From contig NBOG01000008.1 of assembly GCA_002104535.1 (NCBI GenBank), forward strand, positions 1-64,000: a stretch of DNA of 64,000 nucleotides, in the 5' to 3' direction. The DNA is from Cognaticolwellia sediminilitoris. Its GTDB lineage: Bacteria; Pseudomonadota; Gammaproteobacteria; Enterobacterales; Alteromonadaceae. A model generated the notes under the pieces. It worked only from the letters and a program-made list of their open reading frames with translations. It was not told where the DNA came from and made no database searches. How positions within the stretch are numbered: position 1 is the first letter of the stretch; every line of letters starts with the position of its first letter. This document shows, one piece after another, positions 32,983 to 42,387 of the stretch. Both the position numbers and the translations under genes were made by a program.

Positions 32983-34101
32983 ATGTTCTTAACTCTTACC
33001 TTCTGCACAGTTTTTTTAATAATAGTTACTCTGCTGCCCATGCTTCGACATCCACATTGGTTTATTAGAGGTATGGACTTCCCACGGTTACAATTTATGA
33101 TATTTGCTACCGTATTATTAATTGCCCAATTGCTGTTATTAAACATTGAGCTGATCGGGGTTCACGTATTAATTTTTGCCACATCTTTTTGTCTTGTCTG
33201 GCAATTATGCTGGATTTTACCCTTTACTTTTATATGGCCAAAAGAAGTTAAAACGTCGAAAGATATTGATGTAAATAGGAGAATTAGCATTCTTACATCT
33301 AACGTTTTGACACCTAACCGTAATGCGGATGCACTGATTAACTTAATAAAGCAGCATCAACCTGATGTGCTAGTAACACTCGAATCAGACCAATGGTGGC
33401 AGGACAAGTTAACCGTTATAGAGTCTGAAATGCCTTACAGTGTAAAATGTCCACTCGATAATCTTTACGGTATGCATGTATATTCTAGACTGCCCATCAG
33501 TGAGCAAGAGATAAAATATTTAGTTGAGAAAGACGTACCTTCTATACATCTTGCAGTTACATTAAGATCAGGTGATAAAGTACGAGTCCATTTTCTGCAC
33601 CCGGCTCCACCAAGTCCAACAGAAAATACTGAATCAACAGAGCGAGATGCTGAACTTATCATCGTTGCTCGCAGTGTCGCACAAACGGATCAACCCGTGA
33701 TTGTAACTGGTGATCTTAATGATGTTGCTTGGTCTGCTACTACCCGACTATTTCGTAAAATAAGTGGTTTGTTAGATCCTAGAGTCGGCCGTGGCGCGTT
33801 GAATACTTTTCATGTAGATTACCCTTTTGCACGTTGGCCATTAGATCATTTATTCCATAGTCATCACTTTACACTACAAGATATTCAGCGCTTGCCTTCA
33901 ATTAGCTCTGATCACTTTCCATTACTAACACGATTATCATTTACGCCTATACACGGACATAACCAACAAGGTATACAAGCCGAGTCAACAGAGCATCAAT
34001 GGTCTGAGGAAATAGTTAAAGCTAATAACGTCACTGTAGTTGATGTTCCAACGCCAGATGCCGACAATAAAAAAAGGCTTAGCATGTCTGCTAAACCTTA
34101 A
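32983..34101 (+). CDS. Membrane-anchored endonuclease/exonuclease/phosphatase-family protein
   Basis: The 372-residue protein has three N-terminal membrane segments (about 1-20, 33-55, 60-85) followed by an EEP catalytic domain. Metal-binding and catalytic features are VTLESDQWW (E), VTGDLND, PLDHLFHS and the final SDHFPLL. The domain faces the periplasm or cytoplasm depending on topology, which I cannot settle. EEP enzymes cleave phosphodiesters in nucleic acids or lipids. The last codons overlap the terminator of the convergent glycine-zipper gene. Confidence 0.83.
   Translation: MFLTLTFCTVFLIIVTLLPMLRHPHWFIRGMDFPRLQFMIFATVLLIAQLLLLNIELIGVHVLIFATSFCLVWQLCWILPFTFIWPKEVKTSKDIDVNRRISILTSNVLTPNRNADALINLIKQHQPDVLVTLESDQWWQDKLTVIESEMPYSVKCPLDNLYGMHVYSRLPISEQEIKYLVEKDVPSIHLAVTLRSGDKVRVHFLHPAPPSPTENTESTERDAELIIVARSVAQTDQPVIVTGDLNDVAWSATTRLFRKISGLLDPRVGRGALNTFHVDYPFARWPLDHLFHSHHFTLQDIQRLPSISSDHFPLLTRLSFTPIHGHNQQGIQAESTEHQWSEEIVKANNVTVVDVPTPDADNKKRLSMSAKP
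34069..34099 (-). terminator. Terminator of glycine-zipper gene, inside the EEP coding sequence
   Basis: On the minus strand AAGGTTTAGCA pairs with TGCTAAGCC (34089-34099 with 34074-34084, one mismatch), followed by seven T residues. The hairpin lies within the last codons of the convergent EEP gene, about 28 bp beyond the glycine-zipper stop codon. Confidence 0.75.
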
Positions 34102-34126
34102 TTGAAATTGGTGAGCTTTTGGTTAA

Positions 34127-34594
34127 CTACATTTGTTTATCAATACGTACAGAGCCATTAGCGAGATAAACCATACGGATCTCATCCTTGGCTTGAAATA
34201 TCATCCTACGGTCTAAATCTTGTACCACCATATATTCATCGCCATTATTAACTTTAATCATTAACTCGACTAAATAGAGGGTTCGTTGCTGATATTTTGG
34301 GCTGTTTTCACGCGCTATTGAGCCACCGATGACCGCGCCTAATATGGTTGCAACATCACGTCCACTGCCACTGCCAAATTGATTACCAATTGCTCCACCT
34401 ATTAAAGCGCCACCAAAGGTTTTCCAACCTTGGTTTTTATCTTGAATCAATTCTTGTTCGGTAATATTACGCACTGAGGTTACATGCCCGAATAATACTT
34501 TTTCAACTGGCACTGCTTTATTACGCTCATATTGAGCTTGAACGTTAGGTATTAACAATAACCAGGAAAATAAAATTAAGTATCTGTACTTCAT
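34127..34594 (-). CDS. Glycine-zipper 2TM-domain outer-membrane protein
   Basis: The 155-residue protein has a signal peptide (LILFSWLLLIPNVQA) and a glycine-zipper segment GGALIGGAIGNQFGSGSGRD followed by LGAVIGGSIA, as in SlyB/Rcp-type proteins. No lipobox cysteine is present. I chose ATG 34594 because GGAGG lies 5 nt before it. It follows the LpoB-like gene by 79 bp, with a 9-bp hairpin (34607-34632) just upstream of the binding site. Probably linked to outer-membrane integrity. Confidence 0.82.
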   Translation of the reverse strand: MKYRYLILFSWLLLIPNVQAQYERNKAVPVEKVLFGHVTSVRNITEQELIQDKNQGWKTFGGALIGGAIGNQFGSGSGRDVATILGAVIGGSIARENSPKYQQRTLYLVELMIKVNNGDEYMVVQDLDRRMIFQAKDEIRMVYLANGSVRIDKQM

Positions 34595-34673
34595 ATTAAC
34601 CTCCAAGCTATTAAATGATATTTTTTAATAGCTTCATATTCACTAACAACCTTGTATAAAAGTTTTAAACTAT

Positions 34674-35276
34674 TTACCAGCCAACAAGTTCTTTGGTTTT
34701 AGTTTTACGAATTTCAGTTTCATCAGCCCATTCAACTAAGCCGCTTTCAAGATCCATCAAACGTAATGTAAATTTATAATAAACATCAGACTTATCTTGA
34801 TTGCTTTTCACAATGCTCGATAAGTTGCCATACAGCATATATTGCGCGCCAATTTGACGGCCAAACTGTAAAGCTTTACTTGGATCAACCATACCGCCAT
34901 CGTGTTGAAATTTAAGTTGCTCTCGTGCGGCTTCTACTCGTCCCATATCAACAAAACGGAATTTGCCGGAGCGTAATAATTTAGTCGAAATAGAATCGGT
35001 AATTGACTCTGTATCAATATGTTCACTGGTTTTATTTTTCAGACGTTCTACAAACATTACTGGTCTAGAATTTTGCGTTAATGTGCCAACAACAGGCGAC
35101 AGTAATAATGAGTCAGTCATTTGGGCTGCTACTTTTTGCAAATCGGTTGAACCAAAATTAATATCAGTGGTTTCAACTGCTTTAGCATCGCCATATCGAA
35201 CTACTGATTTATTAGCACAACCCGCCGAAATTATAAGGGTTAGGCCAAGAGTTGTTACAAGTGCTAATTTATTCAT
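34674..35276 (-). CDS. lpoB: Penicillin-binding-protein activator LpoB-like lipoprotein
   Basis: The 200-residue lipoprotein has a lipobox ISAGC (about 15-19) and the LpoB-type domain, with VMFVERLKNKTSEHIDT, TKLLRSGKFRFVDMGR and a mid-region GAQYMLYGNLSS. In E. coli LpoB reaches from the outer membrane to stimulate PBP1b. AAGGAACAG precedes the ATG. It is preceded by the COG3014-type lipoprotein gene and followed by the glycine-zipper gene on the same strand, so the three form a likely envelope module. Confidence 0.87.
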   Translation of the reverse strand: MNKLALVTTLGLTLIISAGCANKSVVRYGDAKAVETTDINFGSTDLQKVAAQMTDSLLLSPVVGTLTQNSRPVMFVERLKNKTSEHIDTESITDSISTKLLRSGKFRFVDMGRVEAAREQLKFQHDGGMVDPSKALQFGRQIGAQYMLYGNLSSIVKSNQDKSDVYYKFTLRLMDLESGLVEWADETEIRKTKTKELVGW

Positions 35277-35444
35277 AATGCTGTTCCTTAACTATTTGTG
35301 ATAGAGCTGCCAATGTGTGACAGGTATTTTACTGTTTATACTTCTTTTTTATTCTTTAACTTTTACTTAATTATTTACTTACTTCATTCATCATAACTTT
35401 TAGCGATTTCAGTACTAAAAACTAATTATTTATAAATTACCTAT

Positions 35445-36866
35445 CTATAAATTAACAATTTGATAACCAGTATAGTTACCGATCGCAGAAAAATTAATTA
35501 AAGTGATCCTATTCTCTTTGACCTCAACCTCGATATTTTGTCGCTGGCCATTTAATTGTAATTGTAAGGTTTGTTTTCCTGCAGGTGTCGACATTCGAAT
35601 AATATCAATCTCATCAGGTAGGGTTGACCAACTTCTCGTGTCGGCCTGCTCTGATGTTATATTATAAATACTGGCCAATATATTACCTACGTCTCCAGCT
35701 TCTCGACTCAATTTTTGCCTTACCTGCTCTTTTGCTACTACCCTAACAACTTGTCTTGTTAATAATGAAGGCAATTGATCTTTAAGATCTTTAGCCGCTA
35801 AAGATTGAATACGAACGATTTCATTCGCCTGATAACTTTGTCCTTCATTACTTACACTTAACTTACTTCTTAGCGGCAAAGCCTCGTTATAAACAGGTAA
35901 TGAAAAACTGAAAAATTTTAAACCACTGTTACTGCGGCCCACGGGTAAATGTAGAGTAGTGTCTTGCTTGCTGTTAACAATATCTTGCTCAACAATTAGC
36001 ACGATTTGCCCGTGAGGATTGCCTTTTCTAGCTTGATATTTGCCAAAACGTTGCTGAAACTTTGTTAAATCATCCGACATATCGAGTTGAGTGGCTAAAC
36101 GTAGTAGATCCTGTTGTAAGTAAGTATTTTCAGGGTATATTTCAACTGCGCGTTTATAGTCTATATAAGCGTCATTTAACTCACCGCTGGCTTCATACAA
36201 GATGCCTGAAAGATAAAAGGTAAATGCATTTTGAAAGCCATTTTTCACTTTGCCAATCACGCTTGTCATACTTGGGTAAGCATTATTTACGCTATCGCTA
36301 CTCATACCATTATTAGCAAGCTCACTTTGTGCTTGGTAAACTTCATCTTTATAGGCTTTAAGGGCATTTTCTTGCACTAAATTGGCCCGTCTTACTTCAA
36401 CTAATGCTCCAGATAAATCCTGTTGAAATAAGTAGTTAAGTGCTTGGTAACTATGCAACATACTTTGTTCATAGTAAGGTACTTGATAAGAAGTTGCACT
36501 GTCATTACTGACCACAGCACCAAGCTTTTCGATTCCTTTACTTAATTGAATTTTTGCTTTGTTACGCTGCTCTTCAACCAACTGATTAGCTTCTGCAAAG
36601 GTTTTTTGGCTTGCAGGCCAGTTTTTAGCTAAATACTGTAACCGTCCTCTTTCGAGTAAACTTAAAACATAGCTATTATTGCTTGCTGATCGCTCTGCAA
36701 GTAAGTTCTGTGCCTTAACAAAATCACCTTGGCGCTGCGCTAATTTCACCGGTTTCATTTGACTGTGATAGCTTTGAAAAAGATCGGTCAACTGTAGCGT
36801 TGCGCAGCCAGATAAAATCATGATGAGTGATGTGACGATAAGAAGCTTAGAAAAGTGTATTCTCAT
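35445..36866 (-). CDS. COG3014-type lipoprotein with TPR-like repeats
   Basis: The 473-residue protein has a lipobox ILSGC (about 17-21) and helical repeats in the first half (LLAERSASNN, NWPASQKTFAEANQL, GELNDAYIDYKRAVEIYPEN). A beta-rich C-terminal half with SLPVYNEALPLRSKLSV follows. This matches the COG3014 lipoproteins often found with LpoB-like genes in Vibrio and Shewanella. A role in activating or positioning peptidoglycan synthases is inferred from context. Confidence 0.78.
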   Translation of the reverse strand: MRIHFSKLLIVTSLIMILSGCATLQLTDLFQSYHSQMKPVKLAQRQGDFVKAQNLLAERSASNNSYVLSLLERGRLQYLAKNWPASQKTFAEANQLVEEQRNKAKIQLSKGIEKLGAVVSNDSATSYQVPYYEQSMLHSYQALNYLFQQDLSGALVEVRRANLVQENALKAYKDEVYQAQSELANNGMSSDSVNNAYPSMTSVIGKVKNGFQNAFTFYLSGILYEASGELNDAYIDYKRAVEIYPENTYLQQDLLRLATQLDMSDDLTKFQQRFGKYQARKGNPHGQIVLIVEQDIVNSKQDTTLHLPVGRSNSGLKFFSFSLPVYNEALPLRSKLSVSNEGQSYQANEIVRIQSLAAKDLKDQLPSLLTRQVVRVVAKEQVRQKLSREAGDVGNILASIYNITSEQADTRSWSTLPDEIDIIRMSTPAGKQTLQLQLNGQRQNIEVEVKENRITLINFSAIGNYTGYQIVNL

Positions 36867-37139
36867 AAGAATATGTTTATTTCCTTTGCAGACTTTTCAA
36901 AAGTTTACCTCAAGGTACTTTCAACTCATATTACCCGAGAATATTAGGAGGTTTAATAGTCATAAAAGTAATCTTATTTTTTGTCTGTAGCAATAAGTAT
37001 TTAATTAAAAATGATTAGTTTCCTTACGGCTATATAATATTAAACAGTGTAATAGTTTGAAATTAACCTAAGTGATGCCTAATGTATAACCATAAATTGA
37101 CTTTTTATTGCACTAAACTTACTACTACAGGTAGTCCAA

Positions 37140-38354
37140 ATGAACCTTTTATTCAAAAAAATATTGTATGCTGGCGTTAAAGCCAATGATCCTAAGCATA
37201 TAATTATTTCGATAGCCACAACTAATGGTAGTTTGCTATTCGTTTTCGTACAGGCTGTTGCTTGGGCCATAATTTCAAAAACGATATTGAATTTAGATAG
37301 TACTTTTCTGATCAATACAGTCGGAGCGCTGGTAACGTTATTTGTTTATTTAGGTATGCACATTTCTGCCCCTGAAAAAATAAGGCCTATTGCCATATTG
37401 TTGTTATTATTTTATTTTTCCTTTATCAATCTCAATTTAGGTTTTGGCTCTGGCGTCGAATTTTATACTGGTCCCCTCATTTTTTTTATCTTTGTCATCG
37501 CGCCAGAGATCAATGACTTTAAGAACGTCGCAATAAAAGTTCTAACAATTACAGTGATCATATCTACATTTGTGGCTATGACTTACATACCACCTTTTCT
37601 AAATTTACCTCCAGAAATTCACTTTACAGGTTATAGACTAACTATTTTTTGGGTAACTATTCTGTCAGTTGTATTATTAATGATTTATGGCAGCCAATCT
37701 GTTTATCAACTGCAAGAACTCGAGCTAGAAAAGGCTAAAACAAGTGCAATTTTATCCGATGTTTTACCTGATATTATTGCTAAAAGGTTAGAAACTGAAA
37801 CGGGGATGATTGCGGATAGTCACGGAGGTGCAGGAGTACTCTTTGCAGATTTAGAGGGCTTTACTGTACTAAGTAGAACTATGGCACCTTCACAATTGAT
37901 AGAAATATTAAATGATCTTTATTCTCGTATAGATGATTGCGCACTAAAAAATAAAATTGAAAAAATTAAAACGATTGGTGACTCATACATGGCTGCTTGC
38001 GGGATACTTGATGATAATAATGATCCTGATAATTTGATAAAATTTGCTATTGAATTAAGGGATATCGTCCGTTGTTACTCTAAAGAGATTGGTTACCCAT
38101 TAGATGCGAGAATAGGAATTGGATACGGACAAGTAATCAGCGGAATCATCGGTAAATCAAAGAAGTCTTTCGACTTATGGGGTGAAACGGTAAATCTTGC
38201 CAGCAGAATGGAATCTACTGGCGAATTAGGGCGTATTCAAGTCACTGAAACATTATTTTGGCGCTTAAGGAACAAGTACAAATTTGAGAAAAGAAGTGGA
38301 GTAGATGTAAAAGGATATGGCATGATCGATACTTATTATTTAGTTGAATCTTAA
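37140..38354 (+). CDS. Membrane-bound class III adenylate/guanylate cyclase
   Basis: The 404-residue protein has about six membrane segments (residues 20-195), a short coiled-coil linker (LELEKAKTSAILSDVL), then a class III cyclase domain. Metal aspartates lie in FADLEGF and TIGDSYM, the base-specifying lysine in EKIKTIGD and aspartate in SFDLWGETVN, and transition-state N/R in NLASRMES. The Lys/Asp pair predicts ATP, so cAMP is the likely product. Sensor input would come from the membrane part; its ligand is unknown. No partner is evident. Confidence 0.87.
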   Translation: MNLLFKKILYAGVKANDPKHIIISIATTNGSLLFVFVQAVAWAIISKTILNLDSTFLINTVGALVTLFVYLGMHISAPEKIRPIAILLLLFYFSFINLNLGFGSGVEFYTGPLIFFIFVIAPEINDFKNVAIKVLTITVIISTFVAMTYIPPFLNLPPEIHFTGYRLTIFWVTILSVVLLMIYGSQSVYQLQELELEKAKTSAILSDVLPDIIAKRLETETGMIADSHGGAGVLFADLEGFTVLSRTMAPSQLIEILNDLYSRIDDCALKNKIEKIKTIGDSYMAACGILDDNNDPDNLIKFAIELRDIVRCYSKEIGYPLDARIGIGYGQVISGIIGKSKKSFDLWGETVNLASRMESTGELGRIQVTETLFWRLRNKYKFEKRSGVDVKGYGMIDTYYLVES

Positions 38355-38434
38355 TCCAAGATAAAGATTCAACCTTTATTTAGCATATTACAATGTTTAA
38401 ATTTCAGGTGATTTTTAATGATAAAACCGACACT

Positions 38435-39043
38435 TTATCTATTTTCCGATGCCAATACTTTACGCTTAAACCAATAATCCAAACTAACATAGCGGCCACC
38501 GCCGATAAAAAACAACACTAACAGCATGATAAAATATGTCGCGGTAAATTCAATACCATTATTTAAAATAGTGATGCTACCGCTACTGGTCAGCCATTCG
38601 TAATTACCATGTTCTTGTAATATAGAAATGATCATCTCTTTTTTCTCAACTGAAGCTGTTACTCGCTCATTGGCAAACGGCGCACTGGCATCTGCTATGG
38701 CTTGCCAGCCATATTGACCATGCACTGATGTCATCGCGATTACCATAGTAAACATCATTGGCACAGCCATGACTCTCACACCTAGTCCAAGCAATAACGC
38801 AATAGCACCGACAATTTCAGCGCCTATCGCTAATATCGCCATCAAGAATGGAAAAGGTAAGCCTAATCCCCAATCGTCATTACCAAACCATTGAACAATA
38901 TTATCAAATCCGTCAATTTTAGTGGTACCGGCCATCCAAAATATAGGGACTAAATAAAGGCGCAGTAATAGAGGAGCAAAAAAATCCAATTTTTTAGTTG
39001 AGTTTAATAGAGAGTACGCTTTTGCAAGTAAGGCTTTAAACAT
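38435..39043 (-). CDS. DoxX-family membrane protein
   Basis: The 202-residue protein has four membrane segments and the DoxX signatures LLLRLYLVPIFWMAGTTKI and AEIVGAIALLLGLGVRVMAVP. I chose ATG 39043 because AGGAA lies 5 nt before it; an upstream in-frame codon would add 12 residues without such a site. The upstream gap contains an inverted repeat and a Fur-box-like sequence. DoxX proteins are linked to redox homeostasis; the role here is unknown. Confidence 0.82.
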   Translation of the reverse strand: MFKALLAKAYSLLNSTKKLDFFAPLLLRLYLVPIFWMAGTTKIDGFDNIVQWFGNDDWGLGLPFPFLMAILAIGAEIVGAIALLLGLGVRVMAVPMMFTMVIAMTSVHGQYGWQAIADASAPFANERVTASVEKKEMIISILQEHGNYEWLTSSGSITILNNGIEFTATYFIMLLVLFFIGGGRYVSLDYWFKRKVLASENR

Positions 39044-39153
39044 GTTTATTCCTGATTGATAGAGGGATTCTTGGAACACTGTTTAACTTGACCTGATATA
39101 TGACTAAATGATTTCGTCTACTGAAGTAAAGTGACGAATATGACCCTATCATG

Positions 39154-39221
39154 ATAAAAAGTATGAATAACGATTATTAATTTAATCAGGTAAAACATAC
39201 TTTTTATGATAATGATTATAA
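39154..39221 (-). promoter_or_regulatory. Inverted repeat and Fur-box-like site upstream of doxX-like gene
   Basis: A perfect 12-bp inverted repeat pairs 39154-39165 with 39196-39207. Next to it TGATAATGATTATAA (39207-39221) matches the Fur 7-1-7 consensus (TGATAATNATTATCA) at 14 of 15 positions. It lies about 165 bp upstream of the doxX-like ATG and just after the diguanylate cyclase gene. Iron control is inferred. Confidence 0.4.
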
Positions 39222-39234
39222 GGAATTTATCCTG

Positions 39235-40551
39235 TTATGGCATTGTGCTAACTTTAGCCTCAACAATTTCTTGTGGGAGCTCATCGTCAACCACCACACA
39301 ATTTCGTCCCATTAGTTTGCCCTTATACAAACGCTTATCTGCATAACTTAAAGCATCTTCCATATTTTTTGCTTCATCAGGGACAATACAAGCCCCAATG
39401 GTTAAAGTAACTTCACAAGCTAATTCATCAGAAAACTCTGGAAACAGCGTAATTAAAGCAGATTGTAAGCGCTCTCCAAAAGCAAAAGCTTGTTGTTTGT
39501 TGGTTTCAGGTAAAATTATAGTAAATTCTTCACCACCATAACGACAAACAACGTCCATTCCCCTAGCTGTTCTCGTCATAGCAAGAGCAACAAACTCTAA
39601 AATTTTATCCCCCGCTTGATGGCCATAGGTATCATTCACCGCTTTAAAGTGATCAATATCAATCATCAATACCGCAATAGAGCGTTTTGTTCTAAGCGAT
39701 GTAGCGACTTCATGTGGTAAATACTCATTTAAATATCCCCTGTTGTACAAACCAGTTAAGGGATCTTTAAGTGCATTTTCACGCAGTTTTTCATACTTTT
39801 GTCGGTAAGTTAAAAAAGTAAACATATCTTTAAAGCCATGCTCAGACGAGGTTTTAAGTAACGTTCTTTTTTCCTCGTAAATCAAATATCCGTAAAGCAT
39901 TAGGGAGTAAAGCGCCGATACCAATAACTTTCCTATTAATGATGCTTTTAGTATTACAAGAACTTCCGGATTATCATAGAAGGCAAGCCCAACAAATAAA
40001 ACACTATCAATTACTAAAACAACCGCCATAGACATATAAATACGGAGTAATAAATTTTGTATATGACGACCTAAGTATTCATAGCTAAATATGATCATAA
40101 AGACATCAACCACTAGCACTAAGGTACCGAGTAGAAGAACACTTGGCTTAAGGATAAATAGATCTAGAGGTGCATTGGCCAAATCTTCAGCTTTTAAACC
40201 AGAAGCATGTGCACTAATCAACAGAGTGAAAATAATTAAGATAACATTGGCGAAAATTATGCCATAAACTAAATTTCTAGACTCTTCAGCGTCTTCCTTA
40301 ATGTAAACTAATAAAATCGCAAAAAGCCCAGCAGTGAAGAGTACTGCAGAGCCTGGGCTGACAAAAATCCCCGGTAGTAACTCAAAATATAAAAATGAAG
40401 CCAAATTGGCCTGCATATTTTGAAATACACCTAAGGTGATATAAAGCGTCGCAATACCAAATTTATTCCTTAATTGAAATAAAACCAGAATAAAGAGGCC
40501 AACAACTAGTGCTTCAGCCGTGAATAGTAATAATTGATGTAAATATTGCAT
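39235..40551 (-). CDS. Membrane diguanylate cyclase (GGDEF, VUPS-type sensor)
   Basis: The 438-residue protein has about seven membrane segments (residues 5-230) resembling the VUPS-type membrane sensor, then a GGDEF domain with an active-site GGEEF in CRYGGEEFTII and a preceding RGMD that fits the RxxD product-inhibition I-site five residues upstream. LTGLYNRGYLNEYL and DIDHFKAVNDTYGHQAGD complete the fold. It makes cyclic-di-GMP from two GTP. The sensed signal is unknown. Confidence 0.9.
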   Translation of the reverse strand: MQYLHQLLLFTAEALVVGLFILVLFQLRNKFGIATLYITLGVFQNMQANLASFLYFELLPGIFVSPGSAVLFTAGLFAILLVYIKEDAEESRNLVYGIIFANVILIIFTLLISAHASGLKAEDLANAPLDLFILKPSVLLLGTLVLVVDVFMIIFSYEYLGRHIQNLLLRIYMSMAVVLVIDSVLFVGLAFYDNPEVLVILKASLIGKLLVSALYSLMLYGYLIYEEKRTLLKTSSEHGFKDMFTFLTYRQKYEKLRENALKDPLTGLYNRGYLNEYLPHEVATSLRTKRSIAVLMIDIDHFKAVNDTYGHQAGDKILEFVALAMTRTARGMDVVCRYGGEEFTIILPETNKQQAFAFGERLQSALITLFPEFSDELACEVTLTIGACIVPDEAKNMEDALSYADKRLYKGKLMGRNCVVVDDELPQEIVEAKVSTMP

Positions 40552-40621
40552 AAAGTTAGCTTAGCCGAAACTCCCCATTGGTGTTTTAAATTTTTATAAA
40601 TCTATATTAGTTTCGCATAGT

Positions 40622-40978
40622 TTATAGCTTTTCTACAGCTGCTAATGCTTGCGTAAACTCAGGTAATTCTATTTCGAAGCATTGACCTTCTTCTTGCCAA
40701 TTAATACCTATTACCACAGCATCGGCTAATAACTCTTCAACCCAGTATTCCATCCATTCAGCAACGGTTATTTCTGCAGGAACATATTCAGCCCATTCTT
40801 CAACACAATGACTTTTAGCCTGCGCTTGAGTTGACCAAAGCGGCATAACTTCTGTGTTTTCAAAGTTGATAGAGTCAAGTACAACCCAATCTTCGCTACT
40901 TTTATCTTGCAATGCCCACATGGTTTGCGTGTCTTTAACTTCTGCTATAAATGCTGTCAGTATTTTTTCATTACTCAT
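40622..40978 (-). CDS. DUF2750 family protein
   Basis: The 118-residue acidic protein contains MWALQDKSSEDWVVLDS, PLWSTQAQAKSHCVEEW and GINWQEEGQ, features of DUF2750 proteins. No known function. It is transcribed alone, 70 bp upstream of the diguanylate cyclase start on the same strand. Cytosolic. Confidence 0.75.
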   Translation of the reverse strand: MSNEKILTAFIAEVKDTQTMWALQDKSSEDWVVLDSINFENTEVMPLWSTQAQAKSHCVEEWAEYVPAEITVAEWMEYWVEELLADAVVIGINWQEEGQCFEIELPEFTQALAAVEKL

Positions 40979-41214
40979 TTTTATTACCCTAAATATATAT
41001 TCGTCATAATATAACCATTATACCGATTCTATTTAACCTAATGATAATTAATTTAATGTTACTGATGATTACCTGTCCATTATTATCACTATAGATAAAT
41101 TTTGCTAAAAAGTGAGGAGCTAAACAGACGCTAAAATAAATAAAAGCTTTATACCTATTAAATTAACCTTCTGATAAGCTGCAATTATTATCAATATAAG
41201 TAACTGCATTTTCT

Positions 41215-42354
41215 TTGAAAATTGAAATACTAAATAATATTTCAGCCCTGTCTGAGCACGATTGGCAACGATTAGATCGCCAGAAGTCGGTATTTTCAAA
41301 TTATCGATTTTTTCAGTGTTTAGAAACAAGTTGCTCAGTTACTAGCGATAAAGGCTGGCAACCTCATCATTTACAACTACGTGATCAACAAAGCCAAGTT
41401 AAGGCGATTTTACCCATGTATGTTAAATCTCATTCTTGGGGTGAATATGTTTTCGATTGGGCGTGGGCTGATGCATATCAGCACAATAACCTGCCCTATT
41501 ATCCCAAGCTTGTCGCAACCACACCATTTACACCGGTAACGGGTGATAAACTGTTATCTAAAGATGTTGGGCTAAGTGAAATATTCGAACTATTAAGTCA
41601 GCATTGCCAACAACAGCAATTACACAGCTGGCATTTATTATATTGTCAAAACTCAGCACACGTTTCTCAACATCAAGCTGATGATGTTTATCAACGGAAT
41701 ACCGTGCAATTTCATTGGTTAAATAACAACTATGGCGATTTTGATGACTTTTTATCAAATTTTACGGCCAGAAAACGCAAAAACACTCGCAAAGAGCGAC
41801 AATCAATCATTCAACAAAATATCAGTGTTAGACGTATTACGGGGCAAGATATTAACGAAAAAGAGTTAGCGTTTTTTTATTTAACCTATCAGCTAACGTA
41901 TTTAAAGCGTGGCCATACTCCACATTTAAGTTTTGAATTTTTTCAATCAATATTAAAGCAGTTACCTGAGCATGTTTTATTAATAATCGCCACATGTAAT
42001 GGTGAAGACATTGCTTGTGCTTGGTTCTTTTATGATGATAAACAATTGTACGGTCGTTATTGGGGTTGCACAAAATCGTATAATAATTTGCACTTTGAAT
42101 TATGCTATTACCAAGGCATAGAATTTTGCATTGAACGTAAATTAAGTTTGTTTCATCCGGGGACACAAGGCGAGCATAAAATTGCACGCGGCTTTGAGCC
42201 TAAACTGACAACGTCATATCACTGGATTAAACATACGGGCTTTAAACCTGCTATTAAAGCCTTTTGCATAGAAGAGCAGCAGCAAATGTTAAACTATCAA
42301 GCACACTGTCAGCAATTGCTGCCATTTAAATCGACAGTAGAAAATAGTCAATAG
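41215..42354 (+). CDS. GNAT-like N-acyltransferase, COG3146 (peptidogalycan biosynthesis type)
   Basis: The 379-residue protein shows the COG3146 pattern: NYRFFQCLETSCSV near the start, WGEYVFDWAWADAYQ (about 81-95), FTARKRKNTRKERQ (about 183-196), LYGRYWGC and a terminal GLxxFHPGTQGEHKIARGF-type region (LFHPGTQGEHKIARG). It is related to FemAB/GNAT acyltransferases of cell-wall or capsule metabolism. The start is TTG with no strong binding site; no ATG is nearby. The next gene is 33 bp away. Substrate unknown. Confidence 0.8.
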   Translation: MKIEILNNISALSEHDWQRLDRQKSVFSNYRFFQCLETSCSVTSDKGWQPHHLQLRDQQSQVKAILPMYVKSHSWGEYVFDWAWADAYQHNNLPYYPKLVATTPFTPVTGDKLLSKDVGLSEIFELLSQHCQQQQLHSWHLLYCQNSAHVSQHQADDVYQRNTVQFHWLNNNYGDFDDFLSNFTARKRKNTRKERQSIIQQNISVRRITGQDINEKELAFFYLTYQLTYLKRGHTPHLSFEFFQSILKQLPEHVLLIIATCNGEDIACAWFFYDDKQLYGRYWGCTKSYNNLHFELCYYQGIEFCIERKLSLFHPGTQGEHKIARGFEPKLTTSYHWIKHTGFKPAIKAFCIEEQQQMLNYQAHCQQLLPFKSTVENSQ

Positions 42355-42387
42355 ACCAGATAACTTTTAAGAGAACCGAGTTCAACC

